From Pseudomonas mangiferae (GTDB lineage: Bacteria > Pseudomonadota > Gammaproteobacteria > Pseudomonadales > Pseudomonadaceae), in NCBI RefSeq assembly GCF_007109405.1, contig NZ_VJOY01000013.1, positions 36,095-100,094 on the forward strand: 64,000 bases of DNA, read 5' to 3'. Below are positions 8,599-16,917 of the stretch, piece after piece. The notes beneath the pieces were generated by a model. It was given only the letters and a program-made list of their open reading frames with translations, did not search any database and had not been told where the DNA came from. The position numbers and the translations under genes are program-made. The first letter of the stretch is position 1. The number at the start of each line of letters is the position of its first letter.

Positions 8599-8612
8599 GT
8601 ATGGAAATACAG
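8597..8612. promoter_or_regulatory. LexA-binding site (SOS box)
   Basis: CTGT-N8-ACAG with an AT-biased spacer (CTGTATGGAAATACAG), matching the gammaproteobacterial LexA consensus. It ends 15 bp before the chosen ATG of the radical SAM gene and contains an in-frame ATG (8601) of its own. It is expected to place the downstream DNA-metabolism pair under SOS control. Confidence 0.8.
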
Positions 8613-8627
8613 CCAGCGAAGCCGACC

Positions 8628-9839
8628 ATGCAGTTGATCGACAAGCTCACCGTTCTCGCCGACGCCGCCAAGTACGATGTGTCCTGCGCCAGCAGCGGCG
8701 CGCCCAAGCGCAGTTCCAAGGGCAAGGCGGGGCTGGGCGCCACCGACGGCATGGGCATCTGCCACAGCTTCACGCCGGACGGGCGCTGCGTGGCGCTGCT
8801 GAAGATCCTGCTGACCAACTTCTGCCTCTATGACTGCCAGTACTGCGTCAATCGCCGCTCCAGCGATGTGCCGCGGGCGCGCTTCACGCCGGAGGAGGTG
8901 GTCCGCCTGACCCTGGACTTCTACCGGCGCAACTGCATCAGCGGCCTGTTCCTCAGCTCCGGCATCATCCGCTCGGCGGACTACACCATGGAGCAGCTGG
9001 TGGAGGTGGCCCGGCTGCTGCGGGAAGAGCACGAGTTCCGCGGCTACATCCATCTCAAGACCATTCCCGACGCCGCCCCGGAACTGATCGCCGCGGCCGG
9101 GCGCTATGCCGACCGGCTCTCGGTGAACATCGAGCTGCCCAGCGAAAGCAGCCTGGTGCGCCTGGCACCGGAGAAGAACGTCGGCACCATCAAGCAGGCC
9201 ATGGGCGCCATCCGCCTCGGCGAGGAAGAAGCCCAGGCCGAGCGGCGCGCCCCGAGCTTCGCCCCCGCCGGGCAGAGCACCCAGATGATCGTCGGCGCCG
9301 ACGCTACCGATGATCGCACCATCCTGCACACGGCGCAGACCCTGTACGGCGCCTACCGGCTGAAGCGGGTCTACTACTCGGCCTTCAGCCCGATCCCCCA
9401 GAGCCCCGCCAGCGTGCCGTTCGAGGCGCCGCCGCTGCTGCGGGAGCACCGCCTGTACCAGGCCGACTTCCTCCTGCGCGGCTACGGCTTCAGCGCCAAC
9501 GAACTGCTGGGGGAACCCGGCAACCTGTCCCTGGACATCGACCCCAAGCTGGCCTGGGCTCTGGCCAACCGAGCGCAGTTCCCGGTGGACCTCAACCGCG
9601 CCGAGCCACGGCTGATCGCCCGGGTCCCGGGCATCGGCGTGCTCACCGCCAAGCGCCTGGTGGAACTGCGCCGGCAGCGGCGCATCCGCTATGCCGACCT
9701 GATCCGCCTGCGCTGCTCCATGGACAAGCTCAAGCCCTTCATCGTCGCCCACGACTACCGGCCGGCCGCCGCCGGGGCGGACTCCACCGCGCTGCGCCGG
9801 GCGCTGCGGGAAACGCCGGCGCAAATGGCCCTGTGGTGA
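8628..9839 (+). CDS. Putative DNA modification/repair radical SAM protein
   Basis: A 403-aa radical SAM enzyme. The [4Fe-4S]-binding CxxxCxxC is at Cys66, Cys70 and Cys73 (NFCLYDCQYC), and a helix-hairpin-helix DNA-binding motif lies near residues 330-350 (ARVPGIGVLTAKRLVEL). It matches the family described as radical SAM protein linked to uracil-DNA glycosylase (TIGR03916 type), whose chemistry is unknown. The ATG at 8628 is chosen; an in-frame ATG at 8601 would place the start inside the SOS box. The stop overlaps the next start (TGATG), so the two proteins are translationally coupled and probably act together on damaged or modified DNA. Confidence 0.85.
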   Translation: MQLIDKLTVLADAAKYDVSCASSGAPKRSSKGKAGLGATDGMGICHSFTPDGRCVALLKILLTNFCLYDCQYCVNRRSSDVPRARFTPEEVVRLTLDFYRRNCISGLFLSSGIIRSADYTMEQLVEVARLLREEHEFRGYIHLKTIPDAAPELIAAAGRYADRLSVNIELPSESSLVRLAPEKNVGTIKQAMGAIRLGEEEAQAERRAPSFAPAGQSTQMIVGADATDDRTILHTAQTLYGAYRLKRVYYSAFSPIPQSPASVPFEAPPLLREHRLYQADFLLRGYGFSANELLGEPGNLSLDIDPKLAWALANRAQFPVDLNRAEPRLIARVPGIGVLTAKRLVELRRQRRIRYADLIRLRCSMDKLKPFIVAHDYRPAAAGADSTALRRALRETPAQMALW

Positions 9840-11314
9840 TGCAGCCGGTCCGTTTTTCCGGGCAGTTCGCCGACTGGCGCCGCGTCAGTCGGCGTCTGCT
9901 GGCCAGCGGCGCGGCGCCCGCCTCCCTCACCTGGCAGGTGGACGGCGACGGCGAGGACCTGTTCGCGGATGCTCCCATGGCGGCCGACGAGGCCGCGGCC
10001 AATACCCCGGTGCGGGTGCCCCGGGACCTGCCGGCCCTGCTGGAGCAGGCGGCGCGGTTCCGCGCCGAGGACCGCTGGGCGCTGCTCTACCGGATTCTCT
10101 GGCGTGTCTGCGGCGGCGACCGCACGGCGATGCTGGCGGGCGACCCGGACGGCGGCGAACTGCACCGGCGGATCAAGGCGGTGCGCCGCGAGGCCCATCA
10201 CCTGCATGCCTTCCTGCGCTTTCGCGAGCGGGATGCGGCCCTGGGCGCGCCCCAGTTCGTCGCCTGGCACGACACGGCCCACGACGTCCTGGACCTGGGC
10301 GCCGAGCACTTCGCCAAGCGCATGGGGCGGCACACTTGGCTGGTGGCGACACCGGAAGGCGTGGCCCGCTTCGACGGCCAGCGCCTGCACTACCAGCGCC
10401 CCTGCCCGGCGGACATCCGCGCCTTCGCCGAAGGCCTGCGGGACGACGGCGAGGCGCTCTGGCAGGCGTACTACACCAGCACCTTTAACCCGGCGCGGCT
10501 CAACCCCAAGGTCATGCTCAACCACATGCCGGCGCGCTTCTGGAAGCACCTGCCGGAAGGGCCGTTGATCCCCGACCTGATGAGCCGCGCCCGGGCCGGC
10601 CAGCAACGGCTGGCCCAGACCGCCGCAGTGGGCGAGCAACCGGGCCGCCAGGTGCTGATCGCCCGGGAGCGGGCCCAGCCCCAGCGGCAGCTGCCCTCCT
10701 CCCTGGACACCTGCCGCAACTGCGACATCTGGCGCGACGCGACCCAGGCGGTGCCCGGCCAGGGTCCGGCACAGGCGAGCATCATGCTGGTGGGCGAGCA
10801 GCCCGGCGACCATGAGGACCTGGCGGGCCGGCCCTTCATCGGCCCCGCCGGCGAGGTGCTGGCCCGCGCCCTCGCCGCCGCCGGCCTGAGCCGCGACGCA
10901 CTGTACCTGACCAATGCCGTGAAGCACTTCAAGTGGGAGCCCCGGGGCGGCCCCACGGGGCGCTCGGCGACCCGCAAGCACGCCACGCCCAAGCCGGCGG
11001 AGATCCGCGCCTGCCACGGCTGGCTGGACAAGGAAGTGCGGGAGGTGAACCCACGGGTGATCGTCGCCCTGGGTCGCACGGCCCTGGCGTCCCTGCTGGA
11101 GGTGCACGACCCGCAGCGCCTGCGCCTGGCCGACTTCACCGGGCGCCCGTTCCGGCACCTGGGTCGCTGGATCCTGGTGGGCCCGCACCCGGCCGCCATC
11201 CTCCGCGCCCAGGATGGCGGTGCGGCGTTGTATGACACCCTGGTCCAGGCCCTGGCGGAGGCCGCCCGGCTCCAGCAGGAAACCGAAGACTCAGCCGCCG
11301 CGCTCGACGGGTGA
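9839..11314 (+). CDS. DUF4130 - uracil-DNA-glycosylase-family fusion protein
   Basis: A 491-aa two-part protein. Residues 1 to about 250 match the DUF4130 family (TIGR03915 type, always associated with this radical SAM enzyme). About 280-470 is a family-4-like uracil-DNA glycosylase domain with GEQPGD (319-324), the GRPFIGPAG block, NAVKHFKWEPRG and a C-terminal GPHPAAILR. Cys292 and Cys295 (CRNC) look like half of the four-cysteine iron-sulfur set. In many genomes these are separate genes; here they are fused. The track frame begins with GTG, but the ATG at 9839 overlaps the upstream stop and is preferred. Whether it removes uracil or another base is unknown. Confidence 0.85.
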   Translation: MQPVRFSGQFADWRRVSRRLLASGAAPASLTWQVDGDGEDLFADAPMAADEAAANTPVRVPRDLPALLEQAARFRAEDRWALLYRILWRVCGGDRTAMLAGDPDGGELHRRIKAVRREAHHLHAFLRFRERDAALGAPQFVAWHDTAHDVLDLGAEHFAKRMGRHTWLVATPEGVARFDGQRLHYQRPCPADIRAFAEGLRDDGEALWQAYYTSTFNPARLNPKVMLNHMPARFWKHLPEGPLIPDLMSRARAGQQRLAQTAAVGEQPGRQVLIARERAQPQRQLPSSLDTCRNCDIWRDATQAVPGQGPAQASIMLVGEQPGDHEDLAGRPFIGPAGEVLARALAAAGLSRDALYLTNAVKHFKWEPRGGPTGRSATRKHATPKPAEIRACHGWLDKEVREVNPRVIVALGRTALASLLEVHDPQRLRLADFTGRPFRHLGRWILVGPHPAAILRAQDGGAALYDTLVQALAEAARLQQETEDSAAALDG

Positions 11315-11639
11315 GACGAGGAATGCGGCGTCGGCACGACCCCGCTGGCACCCCTGATTCGAATACCCTTCTCCGCGCGCCCACAGGTCAAACGTTCCCG
11401 CTGCAAAGGTGCTCGCCGGCTACGCTGGAGAGGCCGGTGAGCCTGTCGGCTGCCTGTAGTCAGACGTGTTGCCTTCAGCCTCGACCGGAGGAGGAGCCAC
11501 CCACCGGCATGCCCATCGGGGACACGCGCATGATTCTGCGCGAGCTGGCAGGCTTGGCGGAAGGCAGAGGCTGACCGGTGAGGCCAGGAAGGAAGAAGGA
11601 AAGAAAGCAGGGCGGCGCCGGCGCGCCACCCCGGGTCGG
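11315..11639. other. Intergenic region between UDG-fusion gene and pilU
   Basis: 325 bp between convergent genes. It contains the pilU terminator at its right end (11591-11632). Short ORFs here lack ribosome binding sites and recognisable domains; nothing else is seen. Confidence 0.6.
11591..11632 (-). terminator. Probable terminator downstream of pilU
   Basis: Read on the minus strand, GGGTGGCGC-GCCG-GCGCCGCCC (one mismatch) is followed by a long pyrimidine run TGCTTTCTTTCCTTCTTCC. The hairpin begins 8 bp after the pilU stop. Confidence 0.6.
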
Positions 11640-12785
11640 TCAGCGGAAACGCCGGCCGGGATCGTCTTCGCTGATTTCCAGGCTCAGCCCCTGGGCGACG
11701 TTGCTCAGGTGGTCGCCATCGGTCTCCGAGCCCAGCTTGATCAGCAGGCGCAGGTCGTTGGCGGAGTCGGCGTGGGCCAGGGCGTCCTCGTAGGTGATCT
11801 CGCCCTGCACGTAGAGGTTGTACAGCGCCTGGTCGAAGGTCTGCATGCCCTGCTCGGTGGAGCGCTTCATCAGCGGCTTGAGCTCGTGCACCTCGCCCTT
11901 GCGGATCAGGTCGGCGGCCAGCGGGGTGTTCAGCAGCACCTCGATCACCGCGCGGCGGCCTTTGCCATCCGGCGTCGGCACCAGCTGCTGGGCGACGATG
12001 GCGCGCAGGTTCAGGGACAGGTCCATCCACACCTGCTGCTGCCGGTCGGCCGGGAAGAAGTGGATGATCCGGTCCAGGGCCTGGTTGGCGTTGTTGGCGT
12101 GGAGGGTCGCCAGGCACAGGTGGCCGGTCTCGGCGAAGGCCACGGCGTAGTCCATGGTTTCCCGGGTCCGCACCTCGCCGATCATGATCACGTCCGGCGC
12201 CTGGCGCAGGGTGTTCTTCAGCGCCACCTCGAAGGATTCGGTGTCGATGCCCACCTCGCGCTGGGTGACGATGCAGCTCTGGTGCTGGTGGATGTACTCG
12301 ATCGGGTCCTCGATGGAGATGATGTGGCCGCTGGTATTGCGGTTGCGGTAGCCGATCATCGCCGCCAGGGAGGTGGACTTGCCGGTGCCGGTGGCGCCGA
12401 CGAAGATCACCAGGCCACGCTTGGTCAGCGCCAGCTTCTTGAGGATTTCCGGCAGCTTGAGGTCGTCGAGGGTCGGGATGTTGGTCTCGATCCGGCGCAG
12501 CACCATGCCCACCAGGTTGCGCTGGTAGAAGGCGCTGACCCGGAAGCGGCCGATGCCCCGGGCGCTGATGGCGAAGTTGCACTCGTGGTTCTCGGCGAAG
12601 TCACGGCGCTGTTGCTCGTTCATCACCCCCAGCACGGTCTCGCGGGTCTGCTCCGGCGACATGGCCGTCTTGGTCACCGGCATGATCTTGCCGTTGACCT
12701 TCATCGAGGGCGGGACCCCCGCGGTGATGAAGAGGTCGGAGCCGCCTTTTTCCACCATCAGGCGCAGCAGTTTTTCGAATTCCAT
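11640..12785 (-). CDS. pilU: Type IV pilus retraction ATPase PilU
   Basis: A 381-aa hexameric secretion-superfamily ATPase and accessory retraction motor for type IV pili and twitching motility, acting at the cytoplasmic base. Walker A is GATGTGKST (130-138). The Asp-box/Walker B region DVIMIGEVRTRETMDYA and the His-box ETGHLCLATLHANNANQ are intact. The ATG at 12785 (MEFEKLLRLM) has AGGTGA upstream and matches the P. aeruginosa N-terminus; the in-frame GTG nine bases earlier is not needed. It follows pilT with a 111-bp gap. Confidence 0.97.
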   Translation of the reverse strand: MEFEKLLRLMVEKGGSDLFITAGVPPSMKVNGKIMPVTKTAMSPEQTRETVLGVMNEQQRRDFAENHECNFAISARGIGRFRVSAFYQRNLVGMVLRRIETNIPTLDDLKLPEILKKLALTKRGLVIFVGATGTGKSTSLAAMIGYRNRNTSGHIISIEDPIEYIHQHQSCIVTQREVGIDTESFEVALKNTLRQAPDVIMIGEVRTRETMDYAVAFAETGHLCLATLHANNANQALDRIIHFFPADRQQQVWMDLSLNLRAIVAQQLVPTPDGKGRRAVIEVLLNTPLAADLIRKGEVHELKPLMKRSTEQGMQTFDQALYNLYVQGEITYEDALAHADSANDLRLLIKLGSETDGDHLSNVAQGLSLEISEDDPGRRFR

Positions 12786-12896
12786 TTGGTTCACCTAACC
12801 ACGCCGACCTCGGCCGCCACGGGCGGGATGCCGGCGCGGGCGTGCAGACGCCACCGGCCCGGACGGACGTCCCTCGCGGGCGTCGTCCTCGATTGC

Positions 12897-13931
12897 TTAG
12901 AAGTTTTCCGGGTTCTTGGACTTTTCCCGGGCGTTCTCGCGGCTGATCAGCCCCTTGGCCACCAGGTTCTTCAGGCAGGCGTCGAGGGTCTGCATGCCGA
13001 GGCCGCCGCCGGTCTGGATCGCCGAGTACATCTGCGCCACCTTGTCCTCGCGGATCAGGTTTCGGATCGCCGGGGTGCCGATCATGATCTCGTGGGCCGC
13101 CACCCGGCCGCCGCCGATCTTCTTGATCAGGGTCTGGGAGATCACCGACTGCAGGGACTCGGAGAGCATCGAGCGGACCATGGATTTCTCCTCCGCCGGG
13201 AACACGTCCACCACCCGGTCGATGGTCTTGGCCGCCGAGGTGGTGTGCAGGGTGCCGAACACCAGGTGGCCGGTCTCCGCGGCGGTCAGCGCCAGGCGGA
13301 TGGTCTCCAGGTCGCGCATCTCACCCACCAGGATGATGTCCGGGTCTTCCCGCAGCGCCGAGCGCAGCGCCTCGTTGAAGCCGAGGGTGTCGCGGTGCAC
13401 CTCGCGCTGGTTGATCAGGCACTTCTTCGACTCGTGGACGAACTCGATGGGGTCTTCCACTGTGAGGATGTGGTGGTACTTGGTGGCGTTCAGGTAGTCC
13501 AGCATCGCCGCCAGGGTGGTGGACTTGCCGGAACCGGTGGGGCCGGTGACCAGCACAAGGCCGCGGGGCACGTCGGAGATCTTCTTGAAGATGTCGCCCA
13601 TGCCCAGGTCTTCCATGCTCAGGACCTTGGACGGAATGGTCCGGAACACCGCGCCGGCGCCGCGGTTCTGGTTGAACGCGTTGACCCGGAAGCGCGCCAC
13701 GCCCGGCACCTCGAAGGAGAAGTCGGTCTCGAGGAACTCCTCGTAGTCCTTGCGCTGCTTGTCGTTCATGATGTCGTAGATCAGCGCGTGGACCTGCTTG
13801 TGGTCCATGGCCGGGAGGTTGATCCGGCGCACGTCGCCATCCACCCGGATCATCGGAGGCAGACCGGCGGAAAGGTGCAGGTCCGAAGCGCCCTGCTTGG
13901 CGCTGAACGCCAGCAGCTCGGTAATATCCAT
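12897..13931 (-). CDS. pilT: Type IV pilus retraction ATPase PilT
   Basis: A 344-aa retraction motor that depolymerises the pilus. Walker A is GPTGSGKST (130-138). The Asp box DIILVGEMRDLETIRLAL, the His box ETGHLVFGTLHTTSAAKT and the C-terminal AIRNLIRE motif characteristic of PilT are present. It is full length. It is divergent from yggS, as in other pseudomonads, with the promoter in the 148-bp gap. Confidence 0.98.
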   Translation of the reverse strand: MDITELLAFSAKQGASDLHLSAGLPPMIRVDGDVRRINLPAMDHKQVHALIYDIMNDKQRKDYEEFLETDFSFEVPGVARFRVNAFNQNRGAGAVFRTIPSKVLSMEDLGMGDIFKKISDVPRGLVLVTGPTGSGKSTTLAAMLDYLNATKYHHILTVEDPIEFVHESKKCLINQREVHRDTLGFNEALRSALREDPDIILVGEMRDLETIRLALTAAETGHLVFGTLHTTSAAKTIDRVVDVFPAEEKSMVRSMLSESLQSVISQTLIKKIGGGRVAAHEIMIGTPAIRNLIREDKVAQMYSAIQTGGGLGMQTLDACLKNLVAKGLISRENAREKSKNPENF

Positions 13932-14034
13932 GGGGGCTCCCCAATTCCAGCAAGCGATGGTCGGCCGTCGAGGGTCGGCAGGGGCGGCCGACGCGCATGG
14001 CCGGCCTCGCTCGCAACGCTTTTGAACGGCCTGT

Positions 14035-14040
14035 TAGAAT
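14035..14040 (+). promoter_or_regulatory. -10 element upstream of yggS
   Basis: TAGAAT lies 40 bp before the yggS ATG in the pilT-yggS divergent region. No convincing -35 hexamer is seen. Confidence 0.35.
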
Positions 14041-14079
14041 GCCGCGGACCCAAGACGGCCGGGCTATAGAGCGCAGGTA

Positions 14080-14787
14080 ATGTCCACGATAGCAGAGAAT
14101 ATTGCAAAGGTTCGCGCGCGTATCCGTGAGGCGGCGCAAGCCTTCGGACGAGAAAGTGCGGAGATCGGCCTGCTGGCGGTCAGCAAGACCAAACCGGCGC
14201 CGGCGATCCGCGAAGCGTTCGCCGCCGGCATCGCCGATTTCGGTGAGAATTATCTGCAGGAAGCCCTGGCCAAGCAGGACCTGTTGCAGGACCTGCCGCT
14301 GCACTGGCATTTCATCGGTCCGATCCAGTCCAACAAGACCCGCGCCCTCGCCGAGCGCTTCGACTGGGTGCATGCCGTGGACCGCCTGAAGATCGCCGAA
14401 CGCCTCTCCGCCCAACGCCCCGACCACCTGCCGCCGCTCCAGGTGTGCCTGCAGGTGAACGTCAGCGGCGAGGCCAGCAAGTCCGGCTGCGCCCCCGAGG
14501 AACTGCCAGCCCTGGCCGCCGCCGTGGCGCGCCTGCCCCGCGTGCGCCTGCGCGGCCTGATGGCGATTCCCGAACCCACCGACGACCCTGCCGAGCAACG
14601 CGCCGCCTTTGCCCGCCTGCGCCAACTGCGGGACGACCTGGGCATGGACCTGGACACCCTGTCCATGGGCATGAGCCACGACCTGGAGGCCGCCATCGCC
14701 GAGGGCGCCACCTGGGTGCGCATCGGCACCGCGCTGTTCGGCGCCCGCGACTATGGCACCCTCCCCGACACGACTCCGCACAGTTAG
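14080..14787 (+). CDS. yggS: PLP-homeostasis protein YggS (PLPBP)
   Basis: A 235-aa fold-III PLP-binding protein. The cofactor lysine is Lys36 in AVSKTKP, and the phosphate-binding segment near the C-terminus is VRIGTALFGAR. It regulates intracellular pyridoxal 5'-phosphate balance rather than catalysing a known reaction. It starts the yggS-proC-yggT-yggU cluster; only 16 bp separate it from proC. Confidence 0.95.
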   Translation: MSTIAENIAKVRARIREAAQAFGRESAEIGLLAVSKTKPAPAIREAFAAGIADFGENYLQEALAKQDLLQDLPLHWHFIGPIQSNKTRALAERFDWVHAVDRLKIAERLSAQRPDHLPPLQVCLQVNVSGEASKSGCAPEELPALAAAVARLPRVRLRGLMAIPEPTDDPAEQRAAFARLRQLRDDLGMDLDTLSMGMSHDLEAAIAEGATWVRIGTALFGARDYGTLPDTTPHS

Positions 14788-14803
14788 ATAAAGGAAGCTT
14801 TCC

Positions 14804-15631
14804 ATGAGCACATCCCGCATCGCCTTCATCGGCGCCGGCAACATGGCCGCCAGCCTGATCGGCGGCCTGCGCGCCCAGGGCCTGGCGGCCGACCGCATCC
14901 ATGCCAGCGACCCCGGCGCGGACCAGCGGGCAAAGCTCGCCGCCGAGCACGGCATCGCCCTGTACGCCGACAACGCCGACGCGGTGGCGGGCGCCGACAT
15001 CGTGGTGCTGGCGGTCAAGCCCCAGGTGATGCGCAGCGTCTGCGAACAGCTCGGCCCGCACCTGCCGGCCCATGTGCTGGTGGTGTCCATCGCCGCCGGC
15101 ATCACCTGCGCCAGCCTCGCCGCCTGGCTGGGCGGCGAGGCACCACGACCCATCGTGCGCTGCATGCCGAATACCCCGGCGCTGCTGCGCCAGGGCGTCA
15201 GCGGGCTGTACGCCAACCCGGCGGTCTCCGCCGCCCAGCGCCAGCAAGCGGAAGAACTGCTGAGCGCGGTGGGCGTGGCGCTGTGGCTGGACGAGGAACA
15301 CCAGCTGGACGCGGTGACCGCCGTCTCCGGCAGCGGCCCTGCCTACTTCTTCCTGCTCATCGAGGCCATGACCGCCGCCGGCGCGCAGCTGGGCCTGCCC
15401 CGCGAAGTAGCCGAACGGCTGACCCTGCAGACCGCCCTGGGCGCCGCCCGCATGGCCCTGGACGGGGACACCGATGCCGCCGAACTGCGCCGCCGCGTCA
15501 CCTCGCCCAACGGCACCACCGAGGCGGCGATCAAGACATTCCAGGCCGGTGGCTTCGAAGCCCTGGTCCAACACGCCCTGGAGGCGGCCGCGCGCCGCTC
15601 CGCGGAACTGGCCGGGCAACTGGGCAACTGA
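14804..15631 (+). CDS. proC: Pyrroline-5-carboxylate reductase
   Basis: A 275-aa enzyme making proline from pyrroline-5-carboxylate with NAD(P)H. The N-terminal Rossmann motif IAFIGAGNMAASLIGGL is followed by RCMPNTPALLRQG and the C-terminal dimer-domain signature VSGSGPAYFFLLIEAM. AAAGGAAGC lies before the ATG. It is cotranscribed with yggS and yggT. Confidence 0.97.
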   Translation: MSTSRIAFIGAGNMAASLIGGLRAQGLAADRIHASDPGADQRAKLAAEHGIALYADNADAVAGADIVVLAVKPQVMRSVCEQLGPHLPAHVLVVSIAAGITCASLAAWLGGEAPRPIVRCMPNTPALLRQGVSGLYANPAVSAAQRQQAEELLSAVGVALWLDEEHQLDAVTAVSGSGPAYFFLLIEAMTAAGAQLGLPREVAERLTLQTALGAARMALDGDTDAAELRRRVTSPNGTTEAAIKTFQAGGFEALVQHALEAAARRSAELAGQLGN

Positions 15632-15657
15632 GCGATTAGACGAACCACGGAGCGACC

Positions 15658-16251
15658 ATGATCGGACTGAACACCGCCCTCATCTACGTGCTGCAGACCC
15701 TCGGCAGCCTCTACCTGCTGATCGTGCTGCTGCGCTTCATCCTGCAACTGGTGCGTGCGGACTTCTACAACCCCCTGAGCCAGTTCGTGCTGAAGGCCAC
15801 CCAACCGTTGCTGCGGTCGCTGCGGCGGATCGTGCCCGGCTTCGGCGGCCTCGACCTGGCCTCGCTACTGCTGGCCATCCTGGTGCAGATGCTGCTGATG
15901 CTGGTGACCCTGGCGCTGATGGGCTACGGCGTCGCCGGCTTCCTGCCCAACGTGCTGGTCTGGTCGCTGATCGGCGTGACCTCGCTGTTCCTCAAGGTGT
16001 TCTTCTTCGCCCTGATCGTCAGCGTGATCCTCTCCTGGGTGGCACCCGGCAGCTACAACCCCGGCGCGCAGCTGATCAACCAGATCTGCGAACCGCTGCT
16101 GAGCCCGTTCCGGCGCATCCTGCCGAACCTGGGCGGCCTGGACCTCTCGCCGATCTTCGCCTTCATCGCGCTGAACCTGCTGGACATGCTGGTGATCGGC
16201 AACCTGGCGGCGATGACCCAGATGCCGAAGATCCTCAGCCCGTTCATGTGA
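15658..16251 (+). CDS. yggT: YggT-family inner-membrane protein
   Basis: A 197-aa protein with two YGGT repeats. Each repeat has two hydrophobic helices flanking a conserved arginine-rich turn (LVRADFYNPLSQFVLKATQPLL and LSWVAPGSYNPGAQLINQICEPLL). Its function is uncertain; in other bacteria it has been linked to ion or osmotic homeostasis. It lies 26 bp after proC and 13 bp before yggU. Confidence 0.93.
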   Translation: MIGLNTALIYVLQTLGSLYLLIVLLRFILQLVRADFYNPLSQFVLKATQPLLRSLRRIVPGFGGLDLASLLLAILVQMLLMLVTLALMGYGVAGFLPNVLVWSLIGVTSLFLKVFFFALIVSVILSWVAPGSYNPGAQLINQICEPLLSPFRRILPNLGGLDLSPIFAFIALNLLDMLVIGNLAAMTQMPKILSPFM

Positions 16252-16264
16252 GGCACGGCGGGCC

Positions 16265-16558
16265 ATGGCCTTCTTCCGCTGGGACGGCGAGGACCTGATC
16301 CTCGACTGCCACCTGCAGCCCCGCGCCAGCGGCGACGCCTTCGCCGGGCTGCACGGCGAGCGGCTGAAGATCCGCCTCACCGCGCCGCCGGTGGACGGCA
16401 AGGCCAACGCCCACCTGCTGGCGTTCCTCGCCGACGCCTTCGGCGTGGCCAAGAGCCAGGTCAGCCTGGAAAGCGGCGAGCTGAACCGGCAGAAGCGGGT
16501 TCGGGTGCGCCAGCCGAAGCGCCTGCCTGACCTGCCGGGGCTGGCCCGCCAGGGCTGA
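16265..16558 (+). CDS. yggU: DUF167 / YggU-family protein
   Basis: A 97-aa alpha/beta protein. The family pattern QPRASGDAF and then RLTAPPVDGKANAHLLAFLADAFGV is clear, ending in a basic segment. Biochemical role unknown. It is the last gene of the yggS-proC-yggT-yggU cluster. Confidence 0.92.
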   Translation: MAFFRWDGEDLILDCHLQPRASGDAFAGLHGERLKIRLTAPPVDGKANAHLLAFLADAFGVAKSQVSLESGELNRQKRVRVRQPKRLPDLPGLARQG

Positions 16559-16641
16559 GCCGGGCCGGCCGCCGGCGAATACGCCACCCGTGGGTGGCGA
16601 CCCGACCGCCGCGCCGGAATACCTGCGGCACACGAACGCCC

Positions 16642-16725
16642 GGGGCTGCCCGCCTGGGGCTACCCGCCTGGGGCCGCCCGCCTGGGGCCGCCCGCCTGGA
16701 ACGACCCATCCGGAGTTGCCCGCCC
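16642..16725. repeat. 14-bp tandem repeat array
   Basis: Four near-identical copies of GGGGCYRCCCGCCT start at 16642, 16656, 16670 and 16684. Two diverged 14-bp copies follow at 16698 and 16712. Confidence 0.8.
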
Positions 16726-16829
16726 GCACCCATCCACCCAAAACGGCCCGCCCGCAGATGCCCACCAGGGCCGCCCAGCGAGAACCGACCGCTCGGTACC
16801 CCGCCGCGACCTTACGCCCTCCCGGCCGA

Positions 16830-16857
16830 TTGACGCGCCTGGCGCCCCCCGCATAAT
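16830..16857 (+). promoter_or_regulatory. Sigma-70 promoter of the dynamin-like GTPase gene
   Basis: TTGACG (16830-16835), a 16-bp spacer, then CATAAT (16852-16857), ending 60 bp before the ATG. It suggests the GTPase gene has its own promoter rather than reading from yggU. Confidence 0.6.
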
Positions 16858-16917
16858 GCCGCGACGTTTCTGCGCCCGCCCGACGGCGGCGCACCCACCC
16901 CCCACGAGGAAGTCCGG

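Larger units (their letters stand above)
16559..16917. other. Intergenic region with 14-bp repeats and the GTPase promoter
   Basis: 359 bp between yggU and the dynamin-like GTPase gene. The left half holds a 14-bp tandem array (16642-16725), and degenerate copies trail to about 16755. The right end carries a good sigma-70 promoter (16830-16857). No gene is supported; the low-complexity ORFs here are translations of the repeats. Confidence 0.6.
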
